This document shows, piece by piece, positions 8,394 to 17,055 of a stretch of 64,000 bases of DNA. Source of the DNA: Pseudooceanicola antarcticus (GTDB taxonomy: Bacteria > Pseudomonadota > Alphaproteobacteria > Rhodobacterales > Rhodobacteraceae). The stretch spans positions 186,001 to 250,000 of the forward strand of contig NZ_OBEA01000003.1 of the NCBI RefSeq assembly GCF_900215355.1, written 5' to 3'. Under the pieces are notes generated by a model. The model searched no databases. It was not told the origin of the DNA and saw only the letters and a program-made list of their open reading frames with translations. The stretch's first letter is position 1; each line of letters starts with the position of its first letter. The position numbers were made by a program, and so were the translations under genes.

Positions 8394-9319
8394 TCCACCG
8401 CCACCGCGATCTCGGACACCTCGGGGGCGTCCTCGATCAGGCCCATCTCGACCATGTAGGCGCCGAACCTTGCGTAGCGGTCGGCGTCCAGCGCGCCGGG
8501 GTCGGCGGCGAAATGCGGATAGCTGTCCTGCCAGGCGAGGCGGTTCAGCCGGTCGTCCAGCTCTGCCGCATGGCCCTTGAAGTCCTCCCATCCCGCCTCG
8601 GGGTCGGCGGCGATCTCGGCCGCCGCGCGGGCGGTGGCTGCCAGGAAGCGGGCGATGCGCGGGTCCTCCACCGCCTCTGCGTGGGACAGGTAGATCAGCT
8701 CGTCATAGGCGGGCACGCCGTTCTCCTCGGGCAGGAAACAGCGGCCCTCTGCGCCGACACCGCTCATCTGGTGCAGCTCGAAGTTGCGGAAGGCACCCGA
8801 GACCGCCTCGACCTGGCCCGCGACCAGCGCCGGGGTGAGCGAGAAGTTGACGTTGATCTGGGTGACTTCCGAGGGCGCGACCCCGTTGTGGCGGAGCATG
8901 CGGTGCAGCAGCGCCTCCTCGATCCCGGCGACCGAGAAGCCGACCCGCTTGCCTTTCAGATCGGCCAGGCTCTCCACCGGGCCCGAGGCATCGACCATGA
9001 CGCAGTAGAGCGGGCTGTCGATCAGAGTGCCGACACGGGCGACCGGCAGGCCCGCGTCATGCTGAAGGTAGAGCTGCGGCTGGTAGGAGATCGCCATGTC
9101 GACCTGACCCGCTGCCACCATCTTCGGCGGATCGGCGGGATCTGCGGGGGCGATGATTTGCACCTCCAGTCCCGCCTCGTCGAAATAGCCGCGCTCCTGG
9201 GCGACAATGATCGGGCCGTGGTCGGGGTTCACGAACCAGTCCAGCATCACCGAGAAGGGCTCTGCCAGGACGGGCAGGGGGAGGATGGAGAGGGCGAGGG
9301 ATGTCAGCAGCTTGCGCAT
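8390..9319 (-). CDS. thiY: HMP-precursor substrate-binding protein ThiY (NMT1/THI5 family)
   Basis: The 309-residue periplasmic protein has a signal peptide (MRKLLTSLALSILPLPVLA before EPF). Next comes the NMT1-family start LDWFVNPDHGPIIVAQERGYF, then DMAISYQPQ and the hinge region LADLKGKRVGFSV. ThiY binds formylaminopyrimidine or related thiamine breakdown products. It lies between thiD and the transporter genes, 3 bp from the thiD stop. It lacks the CCCFC motif of the eukaryotic suicide enzyme Thi5, as expected for a binding protein. Confidence 0.87.
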   Translation of the reverse strand: MRKLLTSLALSILPLPVLAEPFSVMLDWFVNPDHGPIIVAQERGYFDEAGLEVQIIAPADPADPPKMVAAGQVDMAISYQPQLYLQHDAGLPVARVGTLIDSPLYCVMVDASGPVESLADLKGKRVGFSVAGIEEALLHRMLRHNGVAPSEVTQINVNFSLTPALVAGQVEAVSGAFRNFELHQMSGVGAEGRCFLPEENGVPAYDELIYLSHAEAVEDPRIARFLAATARAAAEIAADPEAGWEDFKGHAAELDDRLNRLAWQDSYPHFAADPGALDADRYARFGAYMVEMGLIEDAPEVSEIAVAVE

Positions 9320-9322
9320 GGG

Positions 9323-10117
9323 TCAGCTCCTATGGGCGAAGAAATGGTCGGTGGGGCCGTGGCCCTGTCCCACCCGCAGGCGGTCGGCACCGGCGATGGC
9401 GCCAGAGATGTAATCCTTGGCCCTCTGGCAGGCCTCGGGCAGCGGATGGCCAAGGGCCAGCTGGGTGGCCAGGGCTGACGAGAGCGTGCAGCCGGTGCCA
9501 TGGGCGGCGCGGCCCGGCAGGCGCGGGCCCTCGATCCAGAGCGTGCCACCGGGGTGGCTGAGCAGGTCCGGGCTGTCGTCCTGCGACAGGTGGCCGCCCT
9601 TCAGCAGCACCGCCCCCGCCCCCAGATCGCGCAGCGCCTGCGCCTGGGTCTCCATCCGGGGCCGAGAGCGCGCCTCCTCGCAGCCCAGCAGGTCGGCGGC
9701 CTCGGGCAGGTTGGGGGTGATGACGGTGGCCAGCGGGAAGAGCGCGTGCAGCGCCTGCACCGCTTCGGCCGCCAGCAGCCGGTCGCCGGACTTGGCGACC
9801 ATCACTGGATCCAGCACCACCGGCAGGCCGCGCCCGGCCAGCGCCTCGGCGACGCAGCGGGTGATGGCGGCGCTGCCCAGCATGCCGATCTTCACCGCGT
9901 GGACCTCGATATCCTCGAAGATCGCGTCGAGCTGGGCGCGGATGAAGGCGGGCTCCAGCAGCTGCGCGGCGCGCACCCCTTGGGTGTTCTGCGCCGTCAG
10001 CGCGGTGAGCACGGCCATGGCGTAGCCGCCATTGGCCGAGATCGCCTTCAGATCCGCCTGGATACCGGCCCCGCCCGAGGGATCGGAGCCGGCGATGGAG
10101 AGCACGTTGGGAATCAT
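9323..10117 (-). CDS. thiD: Hydroxymethylpyrimidine/phosphomethylpyrimidine kinase ThiD
   Basis: ThiD phosphorylates HMP to HMP-P and then HMP-PP, the pyrimidine half of thiamine phosphate. The 264-residue ribokinase-fold protein has SIAGSDPSGGAGIQADLK at the N-terminus, DPVMVAKSG in the middle, and the catalytic HGTGCTLSSALAT near residue 210. The start overlaps the thiE stop (ATGA), placing it in the salvage operon between ThiE and ThiY. Confidence 0.95.
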   Translation of the reverse strand: MIPNVLSIAGSDPSGGAGIQADLKAISANGGYAMAVLTALTAQNTQGVRAAQLLEPAFIRAQLDAIFEDIEVHAVKIGMLGSAAITRCVAEALAGRGLPVVLDPVMVAKSGDRLLAAEAVQALHALFPLATVITPNLPEAADLLGCEEARSRPRMETQAQALRDLGAGAVLLKGGHLSQDDSPDLLSHPGGTLWIEGPRLPGRAAHGTGCTLSSALATQLALGHPLPEACQRAKDYISGAIAGADRLRVGQGHGPTDHFFAHRS

Positions 10118-10770
10118 CCTTGCCTCCAGGCCCGGACCAGCGCGCGGGTGGCGCCCTCGGGGTCATGGTCCTCCGAGATGGCGCTGACCACGGCGATGCC
10201 GGCGCAGCCCGCCATGCGGGCGGCGACCACATCGGCCTCTTTCAGCCCGCCGATGGCCACGGTGGGCACGGGGGCGGCGCGGGTGATCTCGGCCAGGCCG
10301 TCGAAGCCGATGGGGGGCGCATGGTCGGGCTTGGTGGCGGTCGAGCGCACCGGGCCCGCGCCGATGTGATCGACCCCAGCCGGCATGGCGGACAGATGGG
10401 CCAGGGCCTCGACCGAAAGGCCCAGCATCTGGCCGGGGGCGAGGGCTGCCAGCGCCTCGGCGGGATCGCCGTCGCCCTGGCCGATATGCAGACCGTCGGC
10501 CCCGGCGGCCAGCGCCACCTCGAGCCGGTCGTTGATGATCAGCGGCAAGCCCGCCGCGCGCAGGGCAGGCAGCAGGCGGCGCGCGCGCGCGGTCAGTTCG
10601 GCATCCGTGGCGCGCTTGTCGCGCAGCTGGATCATCGCCGCTCCTCCGCGCATGGCAGCCAGCACGAGCGCTTCGTCGGCGCCATCCGGGGTGACGAAGT
10701 AGACACCGGGGACCAGGCGCGAGGCCCGGTCCCGGTCCCGTTCCCGGCCCATGGGTCGGTCCCCGCTCAT
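10114..10770 (-). CDS. thiE: Thiamine phosphate synthase ThiE
   Basis: ThiE joins HMP-PP and hydroxyethylthiazole phosphate to thiamine phosphate. The 218-residue TIM-barrel protein has IQLRDK, LIINDRLEVALAAGADGLHIGQ, the IGAGPVRSTATKPDH loop and a phosphate-binding IGGLKEADV. The N-terminal 15 residues are charged and unlike the family; a later start is possible, but the ATGA overlap with thiM supports this one. Confidence 0.94.
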   Translation of the reverse strand: MSGDRPMGRERDRDRASRLVPGVYFVTPDGADEALVLAAMRGGAAMIQLRDKRATDAELTARARRLLPALRAAGLPLIINDRLEVALAAGADGLHIGQGDGDPAEALAALAPGQMLGLSVEALAHLSAMPAGVDHIGAGPVRSTATKPDHAPPIGFDGLAEITRAAPVPTVAIGGLKEADVVAARMAGCAGIAVVSAISEDHDPEGATRALVRAWRQG

Positions 10771-11570
10771 GCGGAGGTGACCTGCGCCCGCTCCGAGAGC
10801 ATCTCGGCGTCGATCTGTGAAAGCGCATCGACGAAGCGCAGGGCAAAGCTGCCTGGACCTTCAGCGCCCTCGGCGGCCAGCTCGCCTGCCAGACCGTAGT
10901 AGGCCAGCGCCGAGACGGTGCCCTGCAGCAGCGGCGTGCCGCTGGCGGCGAAGGCGCCCATGATGCCGCCCAGGGCACAGCCGAGCGCCGTGACCTTGGG
11001 CATCAGGGCATGGCCGTTGGCGATCCGGTAGTGGGTGCTGCCGTCGGTGACGAAATCGACCGGGCCCGTGGCGACCACCACCGCACCGCTCTGCCGCGCC
11101 AGCTCGATGGCCGGTTCGATGGCGGCTTCGACCCCGTGTACCGCGTCCGCGCCCTTGCCCTTGGCAGAGATACCCGCCCCGATCCCCGCCAGGGCGATCA
11201 CCTCGGAGGCATTGCCCTTGATGATCGTCGGAGAGAGCTTGAGCAGCGCGGTCGAGCCCTGGTTGCGGAAGCTGGTGGCGCCGACGGCGACCGGGTCCAG
11301 CACCCAGGGGATGCCGCGTTCGCCCGCGACCCTGGCCGAGGCCTCCATGGCGCGCAGCCAGTGCCCCGAGAAGGTGCCGATGTTGATCGCCAGCGCGCTG
11401 GTGATGCCGGCGAATTCGGCGGCCTCTTCCTCGGCATGAACCATGGCGGGCGAGGCCCCTGCGGCCAGCAGCACATTGGCCATAATGTTCATCGAGACAT
11501 AGTTGGTCATGCATTGCACCAGCGGTGCAGCCTTGCGCATGTCGGTAAGCGGGGTTCCCCAATCGGTCAT
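10767..11570 (-). CDS. thiM: Hydroxyethylthiazole kinase ThiM
   Basis: ThiM phosphorylates recycled hydroxyethylthiazole, giving the thiazole half of thiamine without de novo synthesis. The 267-residue product has CMTNYVSMNIMAN, VLDPVAVGAT, IIKGNASEV and the catalytic-region ALGCALGGIMGA. It is the first gene after a TPP riboswitch, and AAGGAG precedes its ATG. Every gene from here to thiX overlaps or nearly touches the next, so the six genes form one operon. Confidence 0.94.
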   Translation of the reverse strand: MTDWGTPLTDMRKAAPLVQCMTNYVSMNIMANVLLAAGASPAMVHAEEEAAEFAGITSALAINIGTFSGHWLRAMEASARVAGERGIPWVLDPVAVGATSFRNQGSTALLKLSPTIIKGNASEVIALAGIGAGISAKGKGADAVHGVEAAIEPAIELARQSGAVVVATGPVDFVTDGSTHYRIANGHALMPKVTALGCALGGIMGAFAASGTPLLQGTVSALAYYGLAGELAAEGAEGPGSFALRFVDALSQIDAEMLSERAQVTSA

Positions 11571-11595
11571 TCCGGGCTCCTTGGGGCGCGGGATG

Positions 11596-11627
11596 ACGGG
11601 TCACCTCCCACGACGGGAGGGACCCGT
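11596..11627 (-). promoter_or_regulatory. Leader hairpin between TPP aptamer and thiM
   Basis: Nested arms ACGGGTC/GACCCGT and CCTCCC/GGGAGG form a long stem-loop about 25 nt upstream of the thiM ATG. No T-tract follows, so it looks like part of a non-terminator expression platform rather than an intrinsic terminator. Confidence 0.6.
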
Positions 11628-11645
11628 GGCAGGAGGGGGTTCCGC

Positions 11646-11718
11646 GACTTCCTACGCCAGCATGATCTGGTTCAGGTTCAAAGGGTGCTTCTCAGCCCGC
11701 TGCGCGGACGCCCCTGTC
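11646..11718 (-). promoter_or_regulatory. TPP riboswitch (THI element)
   Basis: On the minus strand the leader carries the conserved THI-box elements in order: AGGGGCGTCC, GGGCTGAGAAGCACC, CTTTGAACCTGAACCAGATC and ATGCTGGCGTAGGAAGT. It lies 76 nt upstream of thiM and heads an operon of thiamine salvage and transport genes, its expected target. The aptamer is compact, with a short P3 arm. Binding of thiamine pyrophosphate should reduce expression of the operon. Confidence 0.93.
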
Positions 11719-11785
11719 GGATGGCCTAGGGGTAACGCCACGCCGGGGCGGATGTCCAGAGGCGTTCTTCGGGGCCAGACATGCA

Positions 11786-11818
11786 AGGACCCCCGGCGCG
11801 CCGGGCGCCGAGGGTCCT
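11786..11818. other. Strong hairpin upstream of the thi leader
   Basis: AGGACCC and GGGTCCT arms enclose a second stem of CGGCGC and GCGCCG, each pair separated by a one-base mismatch. It lies between the aminotransferase gene and the riboswitch and has no clear T-tract on either strand. It may be a weak terminator or a regulatory structure. Confidence 0.45.
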
Positions 11819-11871
11819 GTCAAGTGACTGCATTCATTATGTTATCTTTGGCGGTAGACTTGCTTCAGGCG

Positions 11872-11899
11872 CTGGCGGGCGGCGCAAGCCGCCTGCCAG
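11872..11899 (-). terminator. Possible terminator hairpin after the aminotransferase gene
   Basis: CTGGCAGGCGGC and GCCGCCCGCCAG form a near-perfect 12-bp stem with a TTGC loop just past the aminotransferase stop. A T-tract is absent, so termination would be inefficient or factor-dependent. Confidence 0.45.
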
Positions 11900-11905
11900 G
11901 GGCGC

Positions 11906-13276
11906 TCAGCCCAGCACCTCGCGGACCGCTTCGGCCAGCTTGCCGGCGATCTCGTCTGCCTCGGATTCGCTCAGACAGAAGGGCGGGGCGAAGCCCAGGA
12001 TGTCGCCCTGCGGCATGGCCCGGCTGATCACCCCACGGCTGAGAAGCGCCGCATTGACCGCCGCGCCGACGCCCTTCTTGGGATCGAAGAAGCTGCGGCT
12101 GTCACGGTCTTCCACCAGCTCCACGGCGCAGAGCAGGCCCTCGCCCCGGATATCGCCGACATTGGCATGATCGCCCAGGGCATCGTTCAGAGCGCCCTTC
12201 AGGTAGGCGCCGACCTTGCCCGCGGTGGAGACCAGGTCCAGCTCGTCGATGAGCTTCAGGTTGGCGACACCGGCGGCCGCGCCGATGGGGTGGGCCGAGT
12301 AGGTCCAGCCGTGGCCGATCGGGCCATTCTCGTCAGTGCCCTGCTCCAGCACCTTCCACATCTTGTCGCCCACGATGGAGCCCGAAAGCGGCGCATAGGC
12401 CGAGGTCAGGCCCTTGGCGATGGTGATCAGGTCGGGGCGCATGCCGTAGTGATCCGAGCCGAACATCGAGCCCAGACGCCCGAAGCCGGTGACCACCTCG
12501 TCGGCGATCAGCAGGATGTCGTGGCGGTCCAGCACTTCCTGGATCGCAGGCCAGTAGCCTGCGGGCGGGGGCACGAGGCCGCCGGTGCCAAGCGCCGGTT
12601 CGCCGATGAAGGCGGCGATGGTGTCGGCGCCCTCACGGGCGATCAGCTCTTCCAGCGAGGCCACGCATTGGGCGACGAAATCGGCCTCGGACTGGTCCAG
12701 GTCCTTGCGGCGGAAGTAATAGGGCGCGTCGGTGTGCAGCACCCGGTCCAGCGGCAGGTCGAACTTCTTCTGGAAGGCCTCGAGGCCCGTCAGCGAGCCG
12801 GTCATCAGGCCCGAGCCATGGTAGCCGCGCCAGCGCGAGATGATCTTCTTCTTCTCGGGCAGGCCACGGATGTTGTTGTAGTACCAGACCAGCTTGACGT
12901 TGGTCTCGTTCGCATCCGAACCGCCGAGGCCGAAGTAGACCTTGGACATGCCCTCGGGCGCGCGGTCGAGGATCATCTTCGACAGGGTGATCGAGGCCTC
13001 GGTGCCGTGCCCCACGTAGGCGTGGTAATAGGCCAGCTCGCGCGCCTGGGCGGCGATGGCATCGGCGATCTCGGGGCGGCCATAGCCGACGTTCACGCAG
13101 TAGAGACCGGCGAAACCATCCAGCAGGCGATTGCCCGCGCTGTCCTCGATATGGCAGCCCGAGGCGGTGGTGATGACCCGCTGTGCCAGGTTGCCACGGG
13201 CGAATTCGGCCAGGTGGGTGGAGGGGTGGAAGAAGTTCTCGCGGTCCCAGTCTTCAAGTTGCGTGTTCTTCAGCAT
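11906..13276 (-). CDS. Class III PLP aminotransferase (GABA/putrescine-pyruvate type)
   Basis: The 456-residue fold-type-I transaminase has the PLP-phosphate loop region [13 protein letters not shown] near residue 117, the pyridoxal-N-binding Asp in [13 protein letters not shown] (Asp259) and the Schiff-base Lys288 in TIAKGL. It resembles omega-amino acid transaminases such as SpuC and pyruvate-dependent GABA transaminases. Its neighbour, 49 bp upstream in transcription, is a succinate-semialdehyde dehydrogenase, so the pair would turn GABA (or a putrescine-derived amine) into succinate. The amino acceptor cannot be read from sequence. A gabT label is reasonable but unproven. Confidence 0.85.
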   Translation of the reverse strand: MLKNTQLEDWDRENFFHPSTHLAEFARGNLAQRVITTASGCHIEDSAGNRLLDGFAGLYCVNVGYGRPEIADAIAAQARELAYYHAYVGHGTEASITLSKMILDRAPEGMSKVYFGLGGSDANETNVKLVWYYNNIRGLPEKKKIISRWRGYHGSGLMTGSLTGLEAFQKKFDLPLDRVLHTDAPYYFRRKDLDQSEADFVAQCVASLEELIAREGADTIAAFIGEPALGTGGLVPPPAGYWPAIQEVLDRHDILLIADEVVTGFGRLGSMFGSDHYGMRPDLITIAKGLTSAYAPLSGSIVGDKMWKVLEQGTDENGPIGHGWTYSAHPIGAAAGVANLKLIDELDLVSTAGKVGAYLKGALNDALGDHANVGDIRGEGLLCAVELVEDRDSRSFFDPKKGVGAAVNAALLSRGVISRAMPQGDILGFAPPFCLSESEADEIAGKLAEAVREVLG

Positions 13277-13325
13277 GGTGTCCTCTTTGGTTCTTTGCCT
13301 GTTGGGGAGATGCGCGCGCCGGGCC

Positions 13326-14795
13326 TCAGGCCCAGTCGCGGCAGATGTACTTGACCTCGGTGAAGGCCTCGAGGCCCTGGCGGGCGCCTTCGCGGCCGAC
13401 GCCGGATTGCTTCATGCCGCCGAAGGGAATGGGCGCGCCGGTGACCTTGGTGCGGTTGACGGCGACCATGCCGAACTCAAGCCCGCGCGAGAGCCGGTAG
13501 ATGCGGCGCGGGTCCAGCGTGTGGACATAGGCCACGAGGCCGTATTCGGTGGCATTGGCGCGGGAGAGCGCCTCGTCCTCGGTGTCGAAGGGGGCGATGG
13601 CGGCGACGGGGCCGAAGGTCTCTTCGCTCATGATTAGCGCCTCGGCGGGCACGTCGGCCAGCACCGTGGGCTGGTAGAAGAGCGGACCCAGCTCGTCGCG
13701 CTTGCCGCCGGTCAGCAGTTTCGCGCCCTTGGCGACCGCATCGGCCACATGGCTTTCCTGCTTGGCCACTGCGCCTTCGTTCATCAGCGGGCCGATGTCG
13801 GGATCTTCCATGCCGGTGCCGAGGGTCAGCGCCTTGGTGGCCTCGGTGAAGCGCCGGCAGAATTCCTCGTAGACCGGGCGCTCGACCAGGAAGCGGTTGG
13901 CGCCCAGGCAATCCTGCCCGGAGGTGGCGAACTTGGCCTTGATGGCTTCCGAAACCGCGCGATCCAGATCGGCATCGGCGAAGACGATGAAGGGCGCATG
14001 GCCGCCCAGTTCCAGCACCAGCCGTTTCACCGTCTCGGCGGACTGACGATAGAGCAGCCGCCCGACCTCGGTCGAGCCGGTGAATGAAAGCGCCCGGACG
14101 CGCTTGTCTTCCATCCAGCGCCCGACGATCTCGGGGGCGTGACCGGTGATCACGTTGAAGACGCCATCGGGCAGCCCGGCCTGCTGGGCCAGCTCGGCCA
14201 GCGCCAGCGCCGAAAGCGGCGTTTCGGCGGAGGGATGGACGACCACGGTGCAACCCGCGGCCAGCGCGGCGGCGGCCTTGCGGGTCACCATGGCCGAGGG
14301 GAAGTTCCACGGCGTCACGAGGGCTGCGACGCCAAGCGGCTCGCGCCAGATCTCGACCTCGGCATCGGGCAGGTGGCTGGTGACGCCCTCGATGTTGGGG
14401 CGCTTGGTCTCTTCGGCGTAGAACTCGATGAAGCCGGCGCCATAGTCGATTTCCCCGCGCGCTTCCGAGAGCGGCTTGCCCTGTTCCAGCACCATGATGC
14501 GGGCCAGCTCTTCGCGGTGCGCCAGCACCAGGTCATGCCAGCGGCGCAGGATGCGGGCGCGGTCCTGGGGCAGGGTGGCGGCCCAGGCCGGGAAGGCGGC
14601 ATGGGCGGCATCCACCGCCTGGGTGGCCTCGTCGGCGCTCAGCCGGGCGACCTTGCACAGGAGCTGTCCGTCGGCGGGGTTGGTCACGGCGAAACTGGCG
14701 CCGCCCTCGGCCTCGACCCATTTGCCGCCGATATGGGACCGGCGGTGGATCAGCAGGCTTTCGGCGATGGTGCCGGAGATGTCAGAGATATGCAT
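13326..14795 (-). CDS. gabD: NAD(P)-dependent succinate-semialdehyde dehydrogenase
   Basis: The 489-residue aldehyde dehydrogenase oxidises succinate semialdehyde to succinate. It shows TPWNFP (161-166), FTGSTEVG (239-245), the general base Glu262 in [11 protein letters not shown] and the nucleophile Cys296 in [10 protein letters not shown]. Length and motifs fit GabD. It is transcribed ahead of the class III aminotransferase and behind an AsnC regulator on the same strand, making a compact GABA catabolic unit. Related semialdehydes such as glutarate semialdehyde are possible substrates. Confidence 0.87.
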   Translation of the reverse strand: MHISDISGTIAESLLIHRRSHIGGKWVEAEGGASFAVTNPADGQLLCKVARLSADEATQAVDAAHAAFPAWAATLPQDRARILRRWHDLVLAHREELARIMVLEQGKPLSEARGEIDYGAGFIEFYAEETKRPNIEGVTSHLPDAEVEIWREPLGVAALVTPWNFPSAMVTRKAAAALAAGCTVVVHPSAETPLSALALAELAQQAGLPDGVFNVITGHAPEIVGRWMEDKRVRALSFTGSTEVGRLLYRQSAETVKRLVLELGGHAPFIVFADADLDRAVSEAIKAKFATSGQDCLGANRFLVERPVYEEFCRRFTEATKALTLGTGMEDPDIGPLMNEGAVAKQESHVADAVAKGAKLLTGGKRDELGPLFYQPTVLADVPAEALIMSEETFGPVAAIAPFDTEDEALSRANATEYGLVAYVHTLDPRRIYRLSRGLEFGMVAVNRTKVTGAPIPFGGMKQSGVGREGARQGLEAFTEVKYICRDWA

Positions 14796-14929
14796 GGTGC
14801 GAGCTCCCTTCTGTTCAAGGGCAGGATCGCAGCTTGTCGCGGCAGGTGAGACCGAAGTTGGCCGCCCTCACGGACCAAAGAGCCCCGAGGCGCGCCCGCG
14901 ACAGCCCGTTTGGCCTGTGGGCCGGTCCG

Positions 14930-15409
14930 TCAGTCGCCGAAGAGCAGGTCGAGCGGCGGCAGCTCGGGGCCCTTCACGGGCTTGGTCACGATATAGGTGA
15001 AGTAGCGGGCCAGGCCGATGCGGGCTTCCAGCATGTGGTCGATCAGCGCCTGGTAGCTTTCGATATCGCGGGTGACGATCTGCAGCAGGTAGTCGAAGCC
15101 GCCGCCAAGGGCCCAGCAGGCGACGACCTCGTCCCAGCTCTGCATGGCCTTCTCGAAGCCCTGGAAGGAGGCGGCGTTGTGCTCGCCCAGCTCGGCGGCA
15201 ACGAAGACGGTGACCGAGGGGCCCAGCTTGCGCAGGTTCAGCCGCGCGCCGTAGCCCTCGATCAGCCCGGCCGCTTCCAGCCGCTTCAGCCGCGTCCAGG
15301 CGGGCGAGGGCGAGAGGCCGATGCGCTCGGCCAGCTCGACCTTGGTGATCCGTCCATTGGCGGCGACCGCCTTCAGGATGGCCAGGTCGCGCTCGTCCAG
15401 TGCATGCAT
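14930..15409 (-). CDS. AsnC/Lrp-family transcriptional regulator
   Basis: The 159-residue protein has an N-terminal helix-turn-helix (LDERDLAILKAVAANGRITK then LSPSPAWTRLKRLEAAGLI) and a C-terminal RAM ligand-binding domain. The ATG at 15409 begins the usual MHALDERDL start; the reading frame upstream of it is not typical of the family. It lies 134 bp upstream of gabD on the same strand and probably senses an amino acid to control the gabD-aminotransferase pair. Confidence 0.9.
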   Translation of the reverse strand: MHALDERDLAILKAVAANGRITKVELAERIGLSPSPAWTRLKRLEAAGLIEGYGARLNLRKLGPSVTVFVAAELGEHNAASFQGFEKAMQSWDEVVACWALGGGFDYLLQIVTRDIESYQALIDHMLEARIGLARYFTYIVTKPVKGPELPPLDLLFGD

Positions 15410-15628
15410 ATGTGATCCGCAAGAAAGGGATGGGGCGTCGAAACCCCGAAAGGCCCCTCTCCATCGCACAGAGCCGCAGGTCTTTGAAGGGCAAAGGGTC
15501 TTTCCGGGCGGTGCGGCCATGTGACGGGCGGGATCGGCCAACTGGCGATGGCAAGCCGGGCGGTCGCGGCCTAGAATTGCCCGGCAAGCAGGTGAAGGCG
15601 CCCGAGCATGGGGCGCGGGGATGGCGGA

Positions 15629-17008
15629 ATGAGATATCTGAAGGAAGCGCTTGTCGGGCTGGTGGCCCTGCTGGCCCTGGCATTGGTGCTGGCGGGGGTG
15701 CCGGGGCTTACCGCATTGCAGGCGCAGACCCTGGCCGCGGTGCTGGTGACGCTCAGCCTCTGGGGTACGGCGCTGGTGCCGGGCTATGCCGCCAGCCTGC
15801 TGTTCCTGACCGTGGTGATCATCGCCGGGCTCGCGGCCCCCGCCGAGGCCTTTTCGGGGTTTTCCTCGCAGGCCATGTGGCTGGTGATCTCGGGCTTCAC
15901 CATCGGAGAGGCGATCCGCAGCGTCGGCCTCGGCACGCGGCTGGCCGAGGGGCTGGGGCCGCGGCTGAGCCACAGCTACCCGGCGCTTCTGGGTGGCCTG
16001 ATGGGCCTCTGCATCGTGCTGAGCTTTCTCATGCCCTCTTCGGTGGGGCGCGCGGTGGTGATGGTGCCCGTGGGCATGGCGCTGGCCGACCGGCTGGGCT
16101 TCGGGCGGGGCTCGAACGGGCGGATCGGCATCGCGCTGATCATCGCCTTCGGCACCCATATGCCGGGCTTCGGCGTGCTGCCGGGCAATATCCCCAACCT
16201 GGTGCTGGCGGGCGCGGCAGAGCGGCTTTACGACGTGCGGCTGGCCTATGCCAGCTACCTGGCGCTGCACTTCCCGGTGCTGGGGCTGGTCAAGGCGCCG
16301 GTCATCGTTTGGCTGGTGCTGCGTTTCTTCCCCGCTCGGATCGAGCCCGGCGCCACGCCAGAGCTCGACACCAGCGTGAGGTCGGATCCCGCGCGCCAGC
16401 GCTGGCTGGTGCTGCTGCTGGTGGCGACCCTGGGGCTCTGGCTGACCGACACGCTGCACGGGATCAGCCCCGCCTGGATCGGCATGGCGGCCTCCTGCAT
16501 CATCCTGATGCCGCGCATAGGTTTCCTCGACGGGCCGGCCTTCAAGCAGGCGATGGACTTCGGCACGCTGCTCTTCATTGCCGGGGCGCTGAGCCTGGGC
16601 GTGGTGGTGACCGAAAGCGGCCTCGGCCCGGTGATGGCGCATTGGCTGACGGGCATCCTGCCGCTGGCCCAGGGCCATGACTTCGCCAATTTCGCCTCTC
16701 TGGTGGGGCTGGGGGCGGTGACAGGGATCTTCACCACCATCCCCGGAGTGCCCGCCGTGCTGACCGTGCTGGCCGGAGAGCTGAGCGAGCTGACGGGCCT
16801 GCCGCTGGATGCGGTGATCATGACCCAGGTCATCGGGTTCTCGACGGTCTTCTTCCCCTACCAGGCGCCTCCCCTGCTGGTGGCCATGGGCCTGTCCGGT
16901 GAAAGCGTGAAGCCGCTGCTGAAGATCCTGCTGGCGTTGGCGGCGGTAAGCCTGCTGGTGCTGACCCCGCTGGCCTTCTTCTGGTGGCAGCTCCTGGGCT
17001 GGATCTGA
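15629..17008 (+). CDS. DASS/SLC13-family anion transporter
   Basis: The 459-residue integral membrane protein has about twelve hydrophobic segments and family landmarks such as FSSQAMWLVISGFTIGEAI, a conserved polar loop SFLMPSSVGRAV near residue 135, and a repeat-related TIPGVPAVLTVLAGE. The family imports dicarboxylates, sulfate or organosulfonates with Na+. No substrate-specific motif is evident. The start at 15629 is chosen because the upstream in-frame ATG adds only a charged tail. The gene is divergent from the AsnC regulator and convergent with the ROK regulator. Confidence 0.82.
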   Translation: MRYLKEALVGLVALLALALVLAGVPGLTALQAQTLAAVLVTLSLWGTALVPGYAASLLFLTVVIIAGLAAPAEAFSGFSSQAMWLVISGFTIGEAIRSVGLGTRLAEGLGPRLSHSYPALLGGLMGLCIVLSFLMPSSVGRAVVMVPVGMALADRLGFGRGSNGRIGIALIIAFGTHMPGFGVLPGNIPNLVLAGAAERLYDVRLAYASYLALHFPVLGLVKAPVIVWLVLRFFPARIEPGATPELDTSVRSDPARQRWLVLLLVATLGLWLTDTLHGISPAWIGMAASCIILMPRIGFLDGPAFKQAMDFGTLLFIAGALSLGVVVTESGLGPVMAHWLTGILPLAQGHDFANFASLVGLGAVTGIFTTIPGVPAVLTVLAGELSELTGLPLDAVIMTQVIGFSTVFFPYQAPPLLVAMGLSGESVKPLLKILLALAAVSLLVLTPLAFFWWQLLGWI

Positions 17009-17055
17009 CGGCCCGCCCCGGCCCCGCGCCTGCGGCCCGCCCAGACGGCGCGGGG

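Noticed and set aside
15400-16680. Long plus-strand frame overlapping the DASS transporter gene
   Set aside because: Gly/Arg/Ala-rich shadow of GC-rich third positions; the DASS frame gives a proper membrane protein.
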